Positions 34,601-44,767 of a DNA stretch of 64,000 nt are shown here, piece after piece. A program made the translations under genes and the position numbers. The notes under the pieces were generated by a model. It saw only the letters and a program-made list of their open reading frames with translations. It was not told the origin of the DNA and made no database searches. Within the stretch, counting starts at the first letter, position 1. Each line of letters opens with the position of its first letter. Source of the stretch: Nematostella vectensis. Lineage: Eukaryota > Cnidaria > Anthozoa > Actiniaria > Edwardsiidae. The stretch is taken from assembly GCF_932526225.1 (NCBI RefSeq), contig NC_064041.1, positions 8,058,313 through 8,122,312 of the forward strand, written 5' to 3'.

Positions 34601-36188
34601 TCAGCCAATCAAAAACGTTTGCCCGACAGACGTAATGCTTATAATAGTATAATTAATAAAATAGTATATGATATTTTATTTTTAAGTAGCTTGGGGCTCT
34701 TGTTGATAGTAGGAGCTAAAGCCTGATCAAACGAAGATAACAGTTATTGAGAGGTCCACTCTGAGGAGCTCTCTCAGGGTTGCGATCAAAAGGTCTTTGA
34801 GAATTGGTGACAATAGTTACCTTTTCTTCAAAATAGTTGAGTTCAGGTTTCATCATTGAATTGATAATTACATGTTGAATTTCACTTTTTGAAGACGTTA
34901 TGTAACTGCCCTGAAGAAGGACTCAATATAGTCCGAAACGTTGGCAAAATTTCCCTTCTGGTTTTGTCCTTCATTTTATTAAGCTTTACTTTTTTTGAAA
35001 ATGCTGTTCGAAATACCCTCATTAGCTCTCATTCACGCGATCAAACGGTGACAACTCTCATCAACTCATCAAATTTGAACATGTTCTAAGTGAATGAGAG
35101 TGCGTGTGAGTGCGTGTGAGTGCACGGTCAAACGGACACGGGAGCTGGAACTCTCATCAACTCATCTCCGTTTGATGGAGGCTTTATTCTCAAGCTAGAA
35201 GATAGGACTATTCTGAGTGATATGAAATAAAGGTTACTATTCTAATCTGCTATAGGGTACGCATCACAAAGGCAGCAGATTTCTTTCGAGACTCTGTACC
35301 CTGCATGAATGCCAACATGGATAAAGCCACAGTATTCCACCTGACTGTTTATTACCTGACATATATCCGCAACTCGCTGCAACAAGAGGATCCAAGTCTT
35401 CTGAGTAACCTGCACAAGGTAAGGTTATCACGAGCAATCATTTAGATCGTGTTTACAGATGAGTGCAATTTCTAGATCCCTAATATGTTTATTATATAAT
35501 AAGCTTATTTTTTGTTTGTTTGAATAAATCCAATATGTTGTCGACCGATGTGTTCTGGCTTTGCTATAAAAGTCATTGTGACACGATGATTGAGGTAAAG
35601 GCCAGATAGTTTGTTCATTATCTCTATCATCGCTTCGTAATGGCTACTTTTACAGTCGACTAGATTCTCTGTATACAACCTTTATCCACAAACAATAGTT
35701 TCTTGGTTGAAGTCAACAAGAATATGTTTGCTAAACACATATTTAAAAATATGTTTCTGAAACGTGCTCAATTCAAAGACCTCTGTTACTCGTTTGAAGT
35801 CTTCTTTCAAGGCGCGATATTTATATCTAGCGATGGAATCCGAATGGAGAACGCCAAAATACAATCTGATCCTGATGAAAAAGTCACCTTGTTTTGTCGG
35901 GAGGCAATGGCGTCTTGCTTGAACAACCGTGCTTCCCTATCTTGCAATCAGGAGGTCGAGACAAAAAGGCGCTTGGTCAGCAGTTATAAAGTGATTACCT
36001 AACTTATCATGCACATAATACAGCGTTCTCTTTCTTTTGGCTCGAAAAAATATTTGGTGGTAGGGACCTTGTGGCCGAGAAGCTCTGATTATGCTAACTT
36101 GTAGCTTGTTGTTCCTTTATAGTCTTATCGCCAAGAATGGGAGAAGTATTTCAACATGCAGCAAATGCTGGACGAGCCCTGTATGTGA
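28655..36188 (+). CDS. Group B bHLH transcription factor, possibly SOHLH2-like, 8 exons
   Basis: Likely DNA-binding nuclear regulator. Exons: 28655-28678, 28771-28970, 29047-29111, 29463-29591, 29875-30430, 34136-34387, 35256-35418, 36123-36188; all GT-AG, phases agree, 484 residues. An N-terminal ~130-residue alpha/beta region contains AKFAIIIMPDEDVDLIKKLK. A Pro/Met/Gln-rich middle follows (~150-250). KRLRG near the start of exon 6 may be a nuclear signal. The C-terminal bHLH spans residues ~399-455. The basic region HNAKERHRR has His5, Glu9 and Arg13, the group B pattern that reads CACGTG. Helix 2 ends VYYLTYIRNSL. SOHLH2 also has an N-terminal globular region before a divergent group B bHLH, so I suggest that family. 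The assignment is an inference; the bHLH call is firm. The intron between exons 5 and 6 is filled by a minisatellite. Confidence 0.82.
30731..34083. repeat. 39-bp minisatellite, ~85 copies
   Basis: Unit consensus begins GGTAAGGTGGTAAAGGGTGG, continues ACTAGCAGG and ends GGAGAGATGG; about 85 copies fill intron 5 of the bHLH gene. The plus strand is G-rich with almost no C outside CTAGC. Variants recur in ordered blocks: the series at ~31008-31265 reappears at ~33364-33623, and ~31527-31840 reappears 314 bp (8 units) later, showing block duplication. Each unit contains GGTAAG-like decoy donors on the sense strand of the gene. Confidence 0.95.
34911..34943 (+). ncRNA. Hammerhead-ribozyme-core-like motif
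   Basis: CTGAAGA, hairpin GGACT..AGTCC, then GAAACGTTG on the plus strand, in intron 6 of the bHLH gene. It fits CUGANGA-stem II-GAAA but stem III is unproven. Surrounding sequence is repetitive and holds no gene. Confidence 0.35.
35419..36122. other. bHLH gene intron 7, no recognised feature
   Basis: A 99-codon open frame at 35703-36002 lies here, but it has no recognised domain and no splice pattern linking it to the gene. Nothing else seen. Confidence 0.5.
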
Positions 36189-36531
36189 GAAAATCAAGCC
36201 CATCAACCAAGGCCTATAGACAAAGCGAGACATACATTAGCGGATGACAGAGAATCTACGACGGCGCACACGTTGAAATTATCCGCGTGATAAAAGAGAA
36301 ACGTGGTTTTGCGTGCTCAAATCTTGTGTGTGCGCCGTCGAAGACTCAACCCCGTCTACTTTTATGGAGAGTCTACCCGCCCGTCCCATCTCAGCAGTTA
36401 ATATTTTATACTTAAACAACCTCTGTCAGTCGCCATTTTGTCATCCTAGCAAAGTACAAAGTGTGAAAAAGCATCCATTTCCATCGGCTGATTTGGGGAA
36501 GCCAATGAGATATTTATGATTGAATTTGGTT

Positions 36532-36537
36532 AATAAA
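36532..36537 (+). promoter_or_regulatory. Polyadenylation signal of the bHLH gene
   Basis: AATAAA 344 bp after the stop codon, the first clear signal downstream. Confidence 0.6.
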
Positions 36538-37010
36538 GTATTAAACTCTGCTTTTAGAGGGTTGCTCCGAGGTTTTAGCACATTATGTGCCTTCCAATAT
36601 GAAATGACGACAATATCAAAGGTGTGGCTGACACAAGGGCTCTCTTAAAAGACGGGGTTCAAAACTACAATAAATTCACGAGATCTTTGGAAGACATGTC
36701 TAGAATATTTACCTCAACAAACTATTGTGACGTAGATAAAGCAAGGAACGAAGCCCTTTAAAGGTCAAATTAACCAATGTCAAGAAGCCTATGAACAATG
36801 TAAGCTTTTTTTACCAACACACCAGTCATATCTAGATGTATCATGTGAAAAAAAGGACATTTTAGTATAATTCATTGCCGTCGAATTCACAGCAAATTCG
36901 CCAATATAAATAATTCTAAGATTATTTCGTCGAAATTATTATTATTTTAATTAATACGTCCATCAGACCTCTTCTGGCGTGGGGTAGATGGATTTTTTGT
37001 ATTATATAAG

Positions 37011-37232
37011 CATTACTGGCGAGCTGGCCCGGCAATGATTTAGTTGCCATACTACCCATGTACATGTGTATTGTTATCTCATCATCCTATCGAATTGTTA
37101 CGTTTATTTATTTATTTATTCATTCATTTATTGTTTCTTTTGTTTTATTTATTATTTATTTATTATCAACCGTAGTATGTGCATGGGTAGTTGGTACGCT
37201 GCCCCTCATTGCCGGATTAGCTCGCTAGTGGC
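37011..37232. mobile_element. Imperfect palindromic MITE
   Basis: Two ~50-bp arms in inverted orientation share GCGAGCT, CCGGCAATGA and CTACCCATG(T/C)ACAT with several mismatches. The loop is TTTATT-rich. It sits immediately before the tRNA array. No target duplication recognised. Confidence 0.55.
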
Positions 37233-37430
37233 AATTATTGTATTTAAAGGTTAAAGGTTAAAGTACATTGTACAAAACGCTCACACACGTCACGACCCAT
37301 GGAGACTGAATCGCAAGCTATAAGCTTTATATTGTTTACAATGTGTCTTTACCAATTTGCGTTTACATTAAGATATCCTGCAAAACAGGATCAGACATAT
37401 GCAGATTCATTTGGTTTAGTTCTGATTACT

Positions 37431-37503
37431 GGGGGATTAGCTCAAACAGTAGAGCGCCCGCTTACCACCCGGGAGGTACCAATGCCGTACCAAAAGGGTA
37501 TTA
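37431..37503 (+). pseudogene. tRNA-Ala pseudogene (unit 1)
   Basis: 5' half resembles tRNA-Ala, but the anticodon loop reads TTACCAC and the T arm does not pair. Confidence 0.85.
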
Positions 37504-37593
37504 GAGTTTGATTTTCAACCACCTCAGAAGACAGGTCTTCTCAATCAAATCGACATGAATTTATCTTGGAAATATTCTGCTGATAAACAAGAA

Positions 37594-37640
37594 TACACTG
37601 GTGGTACAGTGCTAGAATTCTCGCCTGCCACGCAGGAAGC
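37594..37640 (+). pseudogene. tRNA-Gly pseudogene, truncated (unit 1)
   Basis: About the first 47 nt of a tRNA-Gly(GCC); the T arm and 3' acceptor are deleted. Confidence 0.85.
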
Positions 37641-37789
37641 GTGGCTGGAACACATCAAATGCAAATGTCAGTACCTATATTTTCTATTAAACTCCTGTGT
37701 CGTGTACTTAAATCGGTAAACTGTAAATTGAAAGCATAGCTTTAACACAAGAAACAAAACTGAATTTCCTTCCCAAGGCTTCTATAGTC

Positions 37790-37830
37790 AGCAGAGTGGC
37801 GCAGTGGAAGCATGCTGGGGCCATAATCAA
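37790..37830 (+). pseudogene. Initiator tRNA-Met pseudogene, truncated (unit 1)
   Basis: The 5' half to the anticodon loop remains (GGGGCCATAA); the 3' half and following spacer are deleted. Confidence 0.85.
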
Positions 37831-38040
37831 AAAGAGAAACAAAACAGTAGCAATTGTATTTGAGCCAATAAAGATTGTGTTTGTACAAAATTTCAAAACT
37901 ACTCGCGCAAAATTATAGACTCTCTTGCATGTTTGATTGTTTTCAATGTGTCTTTATGATTTTGCGTTTGTATTTAAATATCCTGGAAAACAGTTCAGAA
38001 TCAGCCATATGCAGCTTCATGTGGTTTAGTTCTGATTATT

Positions 38041-38113
38041 GGGGGATTAGCTCAAATGGTAGAGCGCTCGCTCAGCATGCGGGAGGTTCTGGGATCGATA
38101 CCCGGATTCTCCA
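38041..38113 (+). pseudogene. tRNA-Ala (AGC), probably decayed (unit 2)
   Basis: Full length, but the universal U33 is C (loop TCAGCAT), with changes in the anticodon stem and T stem. Confidence 0.65.
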
Positions 38114-38312
38114 GATTTTTTGGCTTGGTGAAGAGAAAGCCATTTTTTTAGCCAGTTTCAACTAAGTTAGAGTGCAAATAATGCCTATTGGAATAATAAA
38201 AAGCGTTTTAGAATTTTATTTTCAACGACCTCAGAAGACAGGTCTTATCAATCAAATCGACACGAATTTATTTTGTACTGTATCTGGAAATATTCTGCTG
38301 CTAAACAGGAAG

Positions 38313-38383
38313 TCACTGGTGGTTCAGTGGTAGAATTCTCGCCTGCCACGCGGGCGGTCCGGGTTCTATTCCCTGCCAGTGCA
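38313..38383 (+). pseudogene. tRNA-Gly (GCC), probably decayed (unit 2)
   Basis: Full length; first base T breaks the first acceptor pair, and the T loop reads TTCTATT (G57 lost). Confidence 0.65.
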
Positions 38384-38547
38384 ATGTTTATTTTGTTTTT
38401 GGCTGGAAAACATCAAATGCAAATGTCAGTAACTATATTTTCTATTAAACTCTTGTGTTGTGTACTTAAATCGGTAAACTGTAAATTAAAAGCATACCTT
38501 TAACGCAAGAAACAAAACCGAATTTCCTTCCCAAGGCTTCTATGGTT

Positions 38548-38619
38548 AGCAGAGTGGCGCAGTGGAAGCGTGCTGGGCCCATAACCCAGAGGTCCGAGGA
38601 TCGAAACCTTGCTCTGCTA
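38548..38619 (+). tRNA. Initiator tRNA-Met (CAT), unit 2
   Basis: 72 nt, equal to the array consensus although its unit-mates are decayed. Followed by T8. Confidence 0.93.
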
Positions 38620-38861
38620 GAGGTGTGTCATTTTTTTTGTCGCTGATATCAAGAAGAGAAACAAAACATTAGCAATTGTATTCGAGCCAATAAAGATTGT
38701 GTTTGTACAAAATTTCAAAACTACTCGCGCAAAATTATAGACTCTCTTGCATGTTTGATTGTTTTCAATGTGTCTTTATGATTTTGCGTTTGTATTTAAA
38801 TATCCTGGAAAACAGTTCAGAATCAGCCATATGCAGCTTCATGTGGTTTAGTTCTGTTACT

Positions 38862-38934
38862 GGGGGATTAGCTCAAATGGTAGAGCGCCCTTTTAGCATG
38901 CAGGAGGTACTGGGATCGTTACCCGGATTCTACA
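38862..38934 (+). pseudogene. tRNA-Ala (AGC), decayed (unit 3)
   Basis: Two anticodon-stem pairs are lost (CCCTT against GCAGG), T loop ATCGTTA, and the 3' end reads ATTCTAC. Confidence 0.75.
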
Positions 38935-39133
38935 GATTTTTTGGCTTGGTGAAGAGAAAGCCATTTTTTTTGCCAATTTCGACAGAGTTAGCGTGCAAAT
39001 AATGCCTATTGGAATAATAAAAAGCGTTTTAGAATTTGATTTTCAACGACCTCAGAAGACAGGTCTTATCAATCAAATCGACACGAATTTATTTTGTACT
39101 GTACCTTGAAATATTCTGCTGCTAAACAGGAAG

Positions 39134-39204
39134 GCACTGGTGGTTTAGCGGTAGAATTCACGCCTGCTACGCGAGAGGCCCGTGTTCGATTCCCGGCCAG
39201 TGCA
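39134..39204 (+). pseudogene. tRNA-Gly-like with GCT anticodon, decayed (unit 3)
   Basis: Loop CTGCTAC gives anticodon GCT; mismatches in the anticodon stem (CACGC/GCGAG) and T stem (CCGTG), plus D-arm changes. Confidence 0.7.
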
Positions 39205-39368
39205 AAGTTTATATTATTTTTGGCTGGAAAACATCAAATGCAAATGTCAGTACCTATATTTTCTATTAAACTCCTGTGTTGTGTACTTAAATCGGTAAAC
39301 TGCAAATTAAAATCATAGCTTTAACACAAGAAACAAAACCGAATTTCCTCACCAAGGCTTCAATCGTT

Positions 39369-39440
39369 AGCAGAGTGGCGCAGTGAAAGCGTGCTGGGCC
39401 CATAACCCAGAGGTCCGAGGATCGAAACCTTGCTCTGCTA
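39369..39440 (+). tRNA. Initiator tRNA-Met (CAT), D-loop variant (unit 3)
   Basis: Consensus except D-loop GTGAAA, replacing the conserved G19. Followed by T7. Confidence 0.75.
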
Positions 39441-39696
39441 GAGGTGCGTCATTTTTTTGTCGCTGATATCAAGAAGAGAAACAAAACATTAGCAATTGTA
39501 TTCGAGCCAATAAAGATTGTGTTTGTACAAAATTTCAAAACTACTCGCGCAAAATTATAGAGACTCTCTTGCAAGCTAAAAACTTTGTTTGATTGTTTTC
39601 AATGTGTCTTTATGATTTTGCGTTTGTATTTAAATATCCTGGAAAGCAGTTCAGAATCAGCCATATGCAGCTTCATGTGCTTTAGTTCTGATTACT

Positions 39697-39769
39697 GGGG
39701 GATTAGCTCAAATGGTAGAGCGCCCGCTTAGCATGCGGGAGGTACCGGGATCGATACCCGGATTCTCCA
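39697..39769 (+). tRNA. tRNA-Ala (AGC), unit 4
   Basis: Consensus cloverleaf; T7 terminator begins 4 nt after the gene. First intact alanine copy from the left edge. Confidence 0.95.
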
Positions 39770-39967
39770 GATTTTTTTGCTTGGTAAAGAGAAATCCATT
39801 TTTTAGGCAATTTCGACTAAGTTAGAGTGCAAATAATGCCTATTGGAATAATAAAAAGTGTTTTAGAATTTGATTTTCAACCACCTCAGAAGACAGGTCT
39901 TATCAATCAAATCGACACGAATTTATTTTGTACTGTATCTGGAAATATTCTGCTGCTAAACAGGAAG

Positions 39968-40038
39968 GCACTGGTGGTTCAGTGGTAGAATTCTCGCCTG
40001 CTACGCGGGAAGCCCGGGTTTGATTCCCGGCCAGTGCA
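39968..40038 (+). tRNA. tRNA-Gly body with GCT anticodon (unit 4)
   Basis: All stems pair, but loop CTGCTAC gives anticodon GCT (serine codons AGC/AGT) and the T loop is TTTGATT (C56 to T). Confidence 0.8.
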
Positions 40039-40073
40039 ATGTTTTTATTTTGTTTTTGGCTGGAAAACATCAA

Positions 40074-40081
40074 ATGCAAAT
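40074..40081 (+). promoter_or_regulatory. Octamer ATGCAAAT in the Gly-Met spacer (representative copy)
   Basis: The perfect octamer ATGCAAAT lies 124 bp upstream of the initiator tRNA and recurs in the same place in the units read. In vertebrates the octamer is the distal element of snRNA and tRNA-Sec promoters bound by Oct-1. Whether it acts here is unknown; it may only be part of the copied spacer. Confidence 0.35.
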
Positions 40082-40204
40082 GTCAGTACCTATATTTTCT
40101 ATGAAACTCCTGTGTTGTGTACTTAAATCGGTAAACTGCAAATTAAAAGCATAGCTTTAACACAAGAAACAAAACCGATTTTCCTTCCAAAGGCTTCAAT
40201 GGTT

Positions 40205-40276
40205 AGCAGAGTGGCGCAGTGGAAGCGTGCTGGGCCCATAACCCAGAGGTCCGAGGATCGAAACCTTGCTCTGCTA
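40205..40276 (+). tRNA. Initiator tRNA-Met (CAT), unit 4
   Basis: Consensus; followed by T6. Confidence 0.95.
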
Positions 40277-40529
40277 GAGGTGCGTCATTTTTTGGCGCTG
40301 ATATCAAGAAGATTTACAAACATTAGCAATTGTATTCGAGCCAAAAAAGATTGTGTTTGTACAAAATTTCAAAACTACTCGCGCAAAATTATAGAGACTC
40401 TCTTGCAAGTTAAAAACTTTGTTTGATTGTTTTCAATGTGTCTTTATGATTTTGCGTTTGTATTTAAATATCCTGGAAAACAGTTCAGAACAGCCATATG
40501 CAGCTTCATGTGGTTTAGTTCTGATTACT

Positions 40530-40602
40530 GGGGGATTAGCTCAAATGGTAGAGCGCCCGCTTAGCATGCGGGAGGTACCGGGATCGATACCCGGATTCTC
40601 CA
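40530..40602 (+). tRNA. tRNA-Ala (AGC), unit 5
   Basis: Consensus; T6 terminator. Confidence 0.95.
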
Positions 40603-40800
40603 GATTTTTTCGCTTCGTAAAGAGAAATCCATTTTTTAGGCAATTTCGACTAAGTTAGAGTGCAAATAATGCCTATTGGAATAATAAAAAGCGTTTTAGA
40701 ATTTGATTTTCAACCACCTCAGAAGACAGGTCTTATCAATCAAATCGACACGAATTTATTTTGTACTGTATCTGGAAATATTCTGCTGCTAAACAGGAAG

Positions 40801-40871
40801 GCACTGGTGGTTCAGTGGTAGAATTCTCGCCTGCCACGCGGGAGGCCCGGGTTCGATTCCCAGCCAGTGCA
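40801..40871 (+). tRNA. tRNA-Gly (GCC), T-stem variant (unit 5)
   Basis: T stem 3' side CCCAG instead of CCCGG gives one C/A mismatch; otherwise consensus. Confidence 0.85.
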
Positions 40872-41035
40872 ATGTTTATTTTGTTTTTGGCTGGAAAACA
40901 TCAAATGCAAATGTCAGTACCTATATTTTCTTTAAAACTCCTGTGTTGTGTACTTAAATCGGTAAACTGCAAATTAAAATCATAGCTTTAACACAAGAAA
41001 CAAAACCGAATTTCCTCCCCAAGGCTTCAATCGTT

Positions 41036-41107
41036 AGCAGAGTGGCGCAGTGGAAGCGTGCTGGGCCCATAACCCAGAGGTCCGAGGATCGAAACCTTGC
41101 TCTGCTA
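41036..41107 (+). tRNA. Initiator tRNA-Met (CAT), unit 5
   Basis: Consensus; T7. Confidence 0.95.
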
Positions 41108-41363
41108 GAGGTGCGTCATTTTTTTGTCGCTGATATCAAGAAGAGAAACAAAACATTAGCAATTGTATTCGAGCCAATAAAGATTGTGTTTGTACAAAAT
41201 TTCAAAACTACTCGCGCAAAATTATAGAGACTCTCTTGCAAGCTAAAAACTTTGTTTGATTGTTTTCAATGTGTCTTTATGATTTTGCGTTTGTATTTAA
41301 ATATCCTGGAAAGCAGTTCAGAATCAGCCATATGCAGCTTCATGTGGTTTAGTTCTGATTACT

Positions 41364-41436
41364 GGGGGATTAGCTCAAATGGTAGAGCGCCCGCTTAGCA
41401 TGCGGGAGGTACCGGGATCGATACCCGGATTCTCCA
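41364..41436 (+). tRNA. tRNA-Ala (AGC), unit 6
   Basis: Consensus; T6. Confidence 0.95.
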
Positions 41437-41634
41437 GATTTTTTCGCTTGGTAAAGAGAAATCCATTTTTTAGGCAATTTCGACTAAGTTAGAGTGCAAA
41501 TAATGCCTATTGGAATAATAAAAAGCGTTTTAGAATTTGATTTTCAACCACCTCAGAAGACAGGTCTTATCAATCAAATCGACACGAATTTATTTTGTAC
41601 TGTATCTGAAAATATTCTGCTGCTAAACAGGAAG

Positions 41635-41705
41635 GCACTGGTGGTTCAGTGGTAGAATTCTCGCCTGCCACGCAGGAGGCCCGGGTTCGATTCCCGGCCA
41701 GTGCA
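41635..41705 (+). tRNA. tRNA-Gly (GCC), anticodon-stem variant (unit 6)
   Basis: Anticodon stem 3' side GCAGG gives one C/A mismatch. Confidence 0.85.
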
Positions 41706-41869
41706 ATGTTTATTTTGTTTTTGGCTGGAAAACATCGAATGCAAATGTCAGTACCTATATTTTCTATGAAACTCCTGTGTTGTGTACTTAAATCGGTAAA
41801 CTGCAAATTAAAATCATAGCTTTAGCACAAGAAACAAAACCGAATTTCCTCCCCAAGGCTTCAATCATT

Positions 41870-41941
41870 AGCAGAGTGGCGCAGTGGAAGCGTGCTGGGC
41901 CCATAACCCAGAGGTCCGAGGATCGAAACCTTGCTCTGCTA
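41870..41941 (+). tRNA. Initiator tRNA-Met (CAT), unit 6
   Basis: Consensus; only a T4 run follows before a G. Confidence 0.94.
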
Positions 41942-42197
41942 GAGGTGCGTCATTTTGTTGTCGAAGATATCAAGAAGAGAAACAAAACATTAGCAATTGT
42001 ATTCGAGCCAATAAAGATTGTGTTTGTACAAAATTTCAAAACTACTCGCGCAAAATTATAGAGACTCTCTTGCAAGCTAAAAACTTTGTTTGATTGTTTT
42101 CAATGTGTCTTTATGATTTTGCGTTTGTATTTAAATATCCTGGAAAGCAGTTCAGAATCAGCCATATGCAGCTTCATGTGGTTTAGTTCTGATTACT

Positions 42198-42270
42198 GGG
42201 GGATTAGCTCAAATGGTAGAGCGCCCGCTTAGCATGCGGGAGGTACCGGGATCGATACCCGGATTCTCCA
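42198..42270 (+). tRNA. tRNA-Ala (AGC), unit 7
   Basis: Consensus; T6. Confidence 0.95.
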
Positions 42271-42468
42271 GATTTTTTCGCTTGGTAAAGAGAAATCCAT
42301 TTTTTAGGCAATTTCGACTAAGTTAGAGTGCAAATAATGCCTATTGGAATAATAAAAAGTGTTTTAGAATTTGATTTTCAACCACCTCAGAAGACAGGTC
42401 TTATCAATCAAATCGACGCGAATCTATTTTGTACTGTATCTGGAAATATTTTGCTGCTAAACAGGAAG

Positions 42469-42539
42469 GCACTGGTGGTTCAGAGGTAGAATTCTCGCCT
42501 GCCACGCGGGAAGCCCGGGTTCGATTCCCGGCCAGTGCA
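42469..42539 (+). tRNA. tRNA-Gly (GCC), D-loop variant (unit 7)
   Basis: D loop AGAGG instead of AGTGG; rest consensus. Confidence 0.9.
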
Positions 42540-42703
42540 ATGTTTATTTTGTTTTTGGCTGGAACACATCAAATGCAAATGTCAGTACCTATATTTTCTA
42601 TTAAAGTCCTGTGTTGTGTACTTAAATCGGTGAACTGTAGATTAAAAGCATAGCTTTAACACAAGAAACAAAACCGAATTTCCTCCCCAAGGCTTCAATC
42701 GTT

Positions 42704-42775
42704 AGCAGAGTGGCGCAGTGGAAGCGTGCTGAGCCCATAACCCAGAGGTCCGAGGATCGAAACCTTGCTCTGCTA
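42704..42775 (+). tRNA. Initiator tRNA-Met (CAT), broken G:C triplet (unit 7)
   Basis: Anticodon stem CTGAG/CCCAG: A30 opposite C40 interrupts the three G:C pairs typical of initiators. T7 follows. Confidence 0.85.
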
Positions 42776-43031
42776 GAGGTGCGTCATTTTTTTGTCGAAG
42801 ATATCAAGAAGAGAAGCAAAACATTAGCAATTGTATTCGAGCCAATAAAGATTGTGTTTGTACAAAATTTCAAAACTACTCGCGCAAAATTATAGAGACT
42901 CTCTTGCAAGCTAAAAACTGTGTTTGATTGTTTTCAACGTGTCTTTATGATTTTGCGTTTGTATTTAAATATCCTGGAAAGCAGTTCAGAATCAGCCATA
43001 TGCAGCTTCATGTGGTTTAGTTCTGATTACA

Positions 43032-43104
43032 GGGGAATTAGCTCAAATGGTAGAGCGCCCGCTTAGCATGCGGGAGGTACCGGGATCGATACCCGGATTT
43101 TCCA
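43032..43104 (+). tRNA. tRNA-Ala (AGC), acceptor variant (unit 8)
   Basis: Acceptor GGGGAAT/ATTTTCC: two linked changes keep all seven pairs and the G3:U70 wobble. Terminator T6. Confidence 0.92.
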
Positions 43105-43302
43105 GATTTTTTCGCTTGGTAAAGATAAATCCATTTTTTAGGCAATTTCGACTAAGTTAGAGTGCAAATAATGCCTATTGGAATAATAAAAAACGTTTTA
43201 GAATTTGATTTTCAACCACCTCAGAAGACAGGTCTTATCAATCAAATCGACACGAATTTATTTTGTACTGTATCTGGAAATATTCTGCTGCTAAACAGGA
43301 AG

Positions 43303-43373
43303 GCACTGGTGGTTCAGTGGTAGAATTCTCGCCTGCCACGCGGGAAGCCCGGGTTCGATTCCCGGCCAGTGCA
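43303..43373 (+). tRNA. tRNA-Gly (GCC), unit 8
   Basis: Consensus. Confidence 0.95.
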
Positions 43374-43537
43374 ATGTTTATTTTGTTTTTGGCTGGAAAA
43401 CATCAAATGCAAATGTCAGTACCTATATTTTCTATGAAACTCCTGTGTTGTGTACTTAAATCGGTAAACTGCAAATTAAAATCATAGCTTTAGCACAAGA
43501 AACAAAACCGAATTTCCTCCCCAAGGCTTCAATCATT

Positions 43538-43609
43538 AGCAGAGTGGCGCAGTGGAAGCGTGCTGGGCCCATAACCCAGAGGTCCGAGGATCGAAACCTT
43601 GCTCTGCTA
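43538..43609 (+). tRNA. Initiator tRNA-Met (CAT), unit 8
   Basis: Consensus; T4 follows. Confidence 0.94.
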
Positions 43610-43863
43610 GAGGTGCGTCATTTTGTTGTCGAAGATATCAAGAAGAGAAACAGAACATTAGCAATTGTATTCGAGCCAATAAAGATTGTGTTTGTACAAA
43701 ATTTCAAAACTACTCGCGCAAAATTATAGACTCTCTTGCAAGCTAAAAACTTTGTTTGATTGTTTTCAATGTGTCTTTATGATTTTGCGTTTGTATTTAA
43801 ATATCCTGGAAAGCAGTTCAGAATCAGCCATATGCAGCTTCATGTGGTTTAGTTCTGATTACT

Positions 43864-43936
43864 GGGGGATTAGCTCAAATGGTAGAGCGCCCGCTTAGCA
43901 TGCGGGAGGTACCGGGATCGATACCCGGATTCTCCA
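43864..43936 (+). tRNA. tRNA-Ala (AGC), unit 9
   Basis: Consensus; T7. Confidence 0.95.
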
Positions 43937-44134
43937 GATTTTTTTGCTTGGTAAAGAGAAATCCATTTTTTAGGCAATTTCGACTAAGTTAGAGTGCAAA
44001 TAATGCCTATTGGAATAATAAAAAGTGTTTTAGAATTTAATTTTCAACCACCTCAGAAGACAGGTCTTATCAATCAAATCGACGCGAATTTATTTTGTAC
44101 TGTATCTGGAAATATTTTGCTGCTAAACAGGAAG

Positions 44135-44205
44135 GCACTGGTCGTTCAGTGGTAGAATTCTCGCCTGCCACGCGGGAAGCCCGGGTTCGATTCCCGGCCA
44201 GTGCA
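44135..44205 (+). tRNA. tRNA-Gly (GCC), position 9 variant (unit 9)
   Basis: Linker base between acceptor and D stem is C instead of G (TCGTTC); rest consensus. Confidence 0.9.
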
Positions 44206-44369
44206 ATGTTTATTTTGTTTTTGGCTGGAAAACATCAAATGCAAATGTCAGTACCTATATTTTCTATTAAACTCCTGTGTTGTGTACTTAAATCGGTAAA
44301 CTGCAAATTAAAAGCATAGCTTTAACACAAGAAACAAAACCGATTTTCCTTCCAAAGGCTTCAATGGTC

Positions 44370-44441
44370 AGCAGAGTGGCGCAGTGGAAGCGTGCTGGGC
44401 CCATAACCCAGAGGTCCGAGGATCGAAACCTTGCTCTGCTA
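44370..44441 (+). tRNA. Initiator tRNA-Met (CAT), unit 9
   Basis: Consensus; T7. Confidence 0.95.
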
Positions 44442-44694
44442 GAGGTGCGTCATTTTTTTGGCGCTGATATCAAGAAGATAAACAAACATTAGCAATTGTA
44501 TTCGAGCCAAAAAAGATTGTGTTTGTACAAAATTTCAAAACTACTCGCGCAAAATTATAGACTCTCTTGCAAGCTAAAAACTTAGTTTGATTGTTTTCAA
44601 TGTGTCTTTATGATTTTGCGTTTGTATTTAAATATCCTGAAAAGCAGTTCAGAATCAGCCATATGCAGCTTCATGTGGTTTAGTTCTGATTACT

Positions 44695-44767
44695 GGGGGA
44701 TTAGCTCAAATGGTAGAGCGCCCGCTTAGCATGCGGGAGGTACCGGGATCGATACCCGGATTCTCCA
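44695..44767 (+). tRNA. tRNA-Ala (AGC), unit 10
   Basis: Consensus; T6. Confidence 0.95.

Noticed and set aside
35703-36002. 99-codon plus-strand frame in the bHLH gene intron 7
   Set aside because: No domain and no fit to the gene's splice phases; kept only as an unexplained open frame.
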